Below are positions 61,543 to 64,000 of a stretch of DNA of 64,000 nucleotides, in pieces. Position numbers and translations under genes: made by a program. The notes under the pieces were generated by a model. The model was given only the letters and a program-made list of their open reading frames with translations. It ran no database searches and was not told where the DNA came from. Location of the stretch: assembly GCF_030269485.1 (NCBI RefSeq), contig NZ_BSTL01000002.1:435528-499527 (forward strand), read 5' to 3'. Each line of letters begins with the position of its first letter. Position 1 is the stretch's first letter. Source of the stretch: Actinoplanes sp. NBRC 103695 (GTDB taxonomy: Bacteria > Actinomycetota > Actinomycetes > Mycobacteriales > Micromonosporaceae).

Positions 61543-62838
61543 GTGAAGCGCAAGATCGCGCTCGCCGCGGCACTCACCGCCGCGCTGCTCGCAGCGGCGT
61601 GTGGCAATGACAGCAGCAACAGCGGCACGCCGGACGCCAACGCGTCGGTCGACGGCAAGGGCAAGACCCTGAAGGTCTGGCTCATGGTCGACGCCCAGTC
61701 CGGCTGGAAGAACGTCGTCGACCAGGCCAACGAGCGCTTCACCGCGGCCACCGGCGCCCAGGTGCAGATCGACTACCAGCAGTGGGGCGACCACCTGGCC
61801 AAGGTCGACGCCACGCTGGCCGGCTCCGAGGTTCCGGACGTCATGGAGCTCGGCAACACCGAGATGCCCAAGTACGTGTTCAACGGCGCCTTCCACGAGC
61901 TGGACAAGGCCCAGTACGAGAACTCGGCGACCTGGCTGACCGGCCTCTCCGCCCCGTGCGAGTTCGAGGGCAAGACCTGGTGCGTGCCCTACTACGCCGG
62001 CGCTCGGGTGCTGATCTACAACACCGACCTGTTCACCAAGGCCGGTCTGCAGCCGCCGAAGACCTACGCCGACGTGGTCACCGCCGCCAAAACGCTGAAG
62101 GAGAAGAACCCCGGCGCCAAGTTCTCCGGCTTCTACGCCCCCGGCGCGCACCAGTACATGGGTCTCGCCTGGGCCGTCAGCGGTGGCGGCACGATCGCCA
62201 AGCAGGAGGGCGACAAGTGGGTCGGCACCCTCTCCGACCCGAAGGTGCAGGAGGGCCTGACGAAGTGGAAGGAGATCACCTCCTACTCGTCCGGTGACAA
62301 GACCAAGAACGAGCAGGACCAGTCGGCCATCTTCGCGCAGGGCACGAGCGGCATGATGTACGGCGCGGGCTGGGAGGCCAGCTCGGCGCAGGAGCAGCCG
62401 AAGGACCCCAACGACCCGGCGTCGGCGAAGGTCAAGACCAAGGTGGCCGGCAAGGTCGCCACGGTCGCCATGCCGGAGGTCCCGTCCTTCCTCGGTGGGT
62501 CGAACGTCGGCATCGCCGCCAAGGCGCCGAACCCCGAACTGGCCGCGCAGTGGATCAAGATCTTCACCGACACCAAGTCGCAGGAGCTCCTGATCGAGAA
62601 GGGCGCGCTGCCCAACGCGACCAGCCTGCTCGACAAGGCCGCCGCCAAGGAGGGCAACGAGGCCAGCGCTCAGGCCGCGAAGAACAGCTTCTTCGTCCCG
62701 ATGGCGCCGAAGTGGGCCGAGGTCGAGTCGGCCAACGTGATCCAGCAGATGCTGGTCAGCATCGCCACCGGCAAGGCCACCGTGGCGGACGCGACCAAGA
62801 AGGCCGACGACCAGATCAACACCATCCTCAACAGCTGA
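61543..62838 (+). CDS. Sugar ABC transporter substrate-binding lipoprotein
   Basis: A 431-residue family 1 solute-binding protein. Lys/Arg start, hydrophobic core and lipobox (A-A-A-C, Cys21) give a membrane-anchored lipoprotein. The mature part begins 'TLKVWLMVDAQSGWKNVVDQ' and shows the family pattern 'PDVMELGNTEMPKYVFNGAF', 'YYAGARVLIYNTDLFTKAGL'. Binding is likely to an oligosaccharide or amino sugar. The GTG has GGAGG five bases upstream. Followed by two permeases; a 49-bp hairpin lies between this gene and the first permease, as often seen when the binding protein is made in excess. Confidence 0.94.
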   Translation: MKRKIALAAALTAALLAAACGNDSSNSGTPDANASVDGKGKTLKVWLMVDAQSGWKNVVDQANERFTAATGAQVQIDYQQWGDHLAKVDATLAGSEVPDVMELGNTEMPKYVFNGAFHELDKAQYENSATWLTGLSAPCEFEGKTWCVPYYAGARVLIYNTDLFTKAGLQPPKTYADVVTAAKTLKEKNPGAKFSGFYAPGAHQYMGLAWAVSGGGTIAKQEGDKWVGTLSDPKVQEGLTKWKEITSYSSGDKTKNEQDQSAIFAQGTSGMMYGAGWEASSAQEQPKDPNDPASAKVKTKVAGKVATVAMPEVPSFLGGSNVGIAAKAPNPELAAQWIKIFTDTKSQELLIEKGALPNATSLLDKAAAKEGNEASAQAAKNSFFVPMAPKWAEVESANVIQQMLVSIATGKATVADATKKADDQINTILNS

Positions 62839-62839
62839 C

Positions 62840-62888
62840 CACCGGCGCCGCCCGCCCGTCCCTGACGCGGGCGGGCGGCGCACCGGTG
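62840..62888 (+). promoter_or_regulatory. Intra-operon hairpin between binding-protein and permease genes
   Basis: CGCCGCCCGCCCG pairs with CGGGCGGGCGGCG around a nine-base loop, and outer CACCGG/CCGGTG pairs extend it across a two-base bulge. The stem starts two bases after the stop and probably protects upstream mRNA or causes partial termination. Confidence 0.7.
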
Positions 62889-62914
62889 ATCCTCCAGGGA
62901 GAGGAAGAGATCTG

Positions 62915-63895
62915 ATGTCCGTCGCCTCACCGTCAGCTCCGGCGCGGCCCACACCGCCCGGGCCGCCGGCGCCCGGCGCACACGTCCGACGCAAGCGGCG
63001 TTCGAGCACCTCCAGCGGCCTCGTGCCGTACGCGCTCGCCCTGCCCGCGCTGTTCCTGCTGTTCGCGCTGCTCGGTTATCCGATGGTCCGGATGGTCGTG
63101 TTGTCGTTCCAGAACATGCGGCTGCGGGAGCTCTTCGCCGGGCTCACCCCGCCGTGGGTCGGTCTCGACAACTACACCAAGGTCCTCACCGACAGCGTGT
63201 TCTGGACCGTGGCGCTGCGCACGACGGTCTTCACCGTCGTCTCGGTCGCGCTCACCGTGACCATCGGCCTGGCCGTGGCGATGCTCATGCGCCGGGTCGC
63301 GCCGAGCATCCGGATCGCCATGATCGTCGTGATGATGTTCGTCTGGGCGATGCCGCAGCTGGTCGCCACGCAGATCTTCCGCTGGCTGGTGGACGCCGAC
63401 TTCGGCGTGATCAACTACCTGCTCACGTTGATCGGCCTGGACTACGAGAGCCACAGCTGGTTCGCCGAACCGCTCGAGGGCTGGGCCGTGATCACCTCGC
63501 TGGTGGTCTGGGCCGGCATCCCGTTCATCGCGATCACCCTGAACGCCGGGCTGACCCAGGTGCCCAAGGAGCTCATCGAGGCCGCCACGGTCGACGGCGC
63601 CTCGCCCTGGCAGGCATTCCGCAACATCACGTTGCCGATCCTGAAACAGCTGATCGTCATCGTGACCACGTTGTCGGCGATCTGGAACTTCGGCCTGTTC
63701 ACCCAGCCCTGGGTGATCCGGGACGGCCGGCCCAGCTCCGACTACCAGACCCTGGCCACGTACGCGTACAGCACCGCCTTCAAGACCAACAACTACAGCC
63801 TCGGCTCGGCGATCTCGGTGATCACCGTGATCCTCCTGGCCGCCGTGATGGTGTTCTACATCCGGCAGATGTTCAAGATCGGAGACGTGGACTGA
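62915..63895 (+). CDS. Sugar ABC transporter permease 1
   Basis: A 326-residue binding-protein-dependent permease of the MalF/UgpA type with six helices (about residues 40-60, 100-125, 133-153, 184-205, 230-255 and 290-312). The EAA motif 'LIEAATVDGASPWQAFRNITLP' marks the contact to the ATPase. Its first 40 residues are Pro/Arg-rich and cytoplasmic. It overlaps the second permease by one base (TGATG). No ATPase is seen in the window; a shared ATPase such as MsiK is usual for these systems in actinomycetes. Confidence 0.94.
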   Translation: MSVASPSAPARPTPPGPPAPGAHVRRKRRSSTSSGLVPYALALPALFLLFALLGYPMVRMVVLSFQNMRLRELFAGLTPPWVGLDNYTKVLTDSVFWTVALRTTVFTVVSVALTVTIGLAVAMLMRRVAPSIRIAMIVVMMFVWAMPQLVATQIFRWLVDADFGVINYLLTLIGLDYESHSWFAEPLEGWAVITSLVVWAGIPFIAITLNAGLTQVPKELIEAATVDGASPWQAFRNITLPILKQLIVIVTTLSAIWNFGLFTQPWVIRDGRPSSDYQTLATYAYSTAFKTNNYSLGSAISVITVILLAAVMVFYIRQMFKIGDVD

Positions 63896-64000
63896 TGGCC
63901 GCCGTCGCCCCCGTCGTACCCATACGCAAACGCCGCCGCCGCCCGATCGACAGCGACACCGTCACGGTCGGCCGGAGCAGGGCCGGCACGCTGTTCGCGA
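63895..64000 (+). CDS. Sugar ABC transporter permease 2 (5' part)
   Basis: Starts ATG 63895 overlapping the previous stop. Only 35 codons are in the window: an Arg-rich cytoplasmic lead (RKRRRRPIDSDTVTVGRSRA) before what should be the first membrane helix. Identity rests on position after permease 1, the usual order for MalG/UgpE-type partners. Confidence 0.75.
   Translation, partial: MAAVAPVVPIRKRRRRPIDSDTVTVGRSRAGTLFA

Overview
The window reads as a chromosomal segment of a high-GC actinomycete, most likely of the Micromonosporaceae (Actinoplanes/Micromonospora type). This rests on the very high GC content, frequent GTG/TTG starts, and actinobacterial families such as AcnR, DUF2630, DUF3097, an ECF42 sigma factor with a DGPF partner, EXLDI and TIGR04222. 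The MurL/MurD2 pair, a rare route to D-glutamate in peptidoglycan, also fits. I saw no rRNA, tRNA, CRISPR array, insertion sequence or replication origin. Genes are dense, many start codons overlap the preceding stop (ATGA/GTGA), and several convergent genes overlap tail to tail.

Layout. 1-2.3 kb: a partial deazaflavin-type gene, then the minus operon SDR-mug-MOSC and a short cupin. 2.3-5.6 kb (minus): the most unusual block. Two paralogous TIGR04222 membrane proteins end in Cys/Gly tails. They are translationally coupled to a DUF692 (MNIO-type iron oxidase) gene and a small partner gene, and may form an uncharacterised RiPP-like or metal-binding peptide system. 5.6-14.4 kb: acnR, HAD, methyltransferase, DUF2630, RIO kinase, ECF42 sigma and DGPF protein, aconitase, NTF2-like. 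14.4-26 kb: pullulanase, lipoprotein, Xaa-Pro aminopeptidase, SOD-like lipoprotein, PfkB kinase, SGNH hydrolase with TetR, thioesterase, PH-domain operon. 26.1-26.6 kb: a long hairpin- and repeat-rich leader before moxR-DUF58-VWA (26.6-29.8 kb). 29.8-34.3 kb: small membrane ORF, acyltransferase, alpha/beta hydrolase, two-component system. 34.4-38.4 kb: fabG, ferrochelatase, HAD-IIA, a frameshifted GNAT, macro domain. 38.4-47.8 kb: subtilase, EXLDI, Nudix, two conserved proteins, a frameshifted MocR regulator divergent from EamA, serine hydrolase, PadR with methyltransferase. 47.9-57.6 kb: NfeD-SPFH, membrane protein, a DHFR-like remnant, TrmH-GNAT-PatB, a flavohaemoprotein-like protein with no haem ligand, prolyl oligopeptidase. 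57.5-64 kb: murL and murD2 from a 36-bp divergent promoter, then an RpiR/MurR regulator and a sugar ABC transporter running off the end.

How genes work together. MurD2 adds L-Glu to UDP-MurNAc-L-Ala and MurL epimerises it. The neighbouring RpiR-ABC cluster probably imports a regulator-sensed (amino)sugar. AcnR lies about 5 kb from acnA, yet a 22-bp palindrome in front of acnR recurs in degenerate form in front of acnA. Two genes (GNAT and MocR) are broken by a single extra G/C each, so sequencing error must be excluded before calling them pseudogenes.
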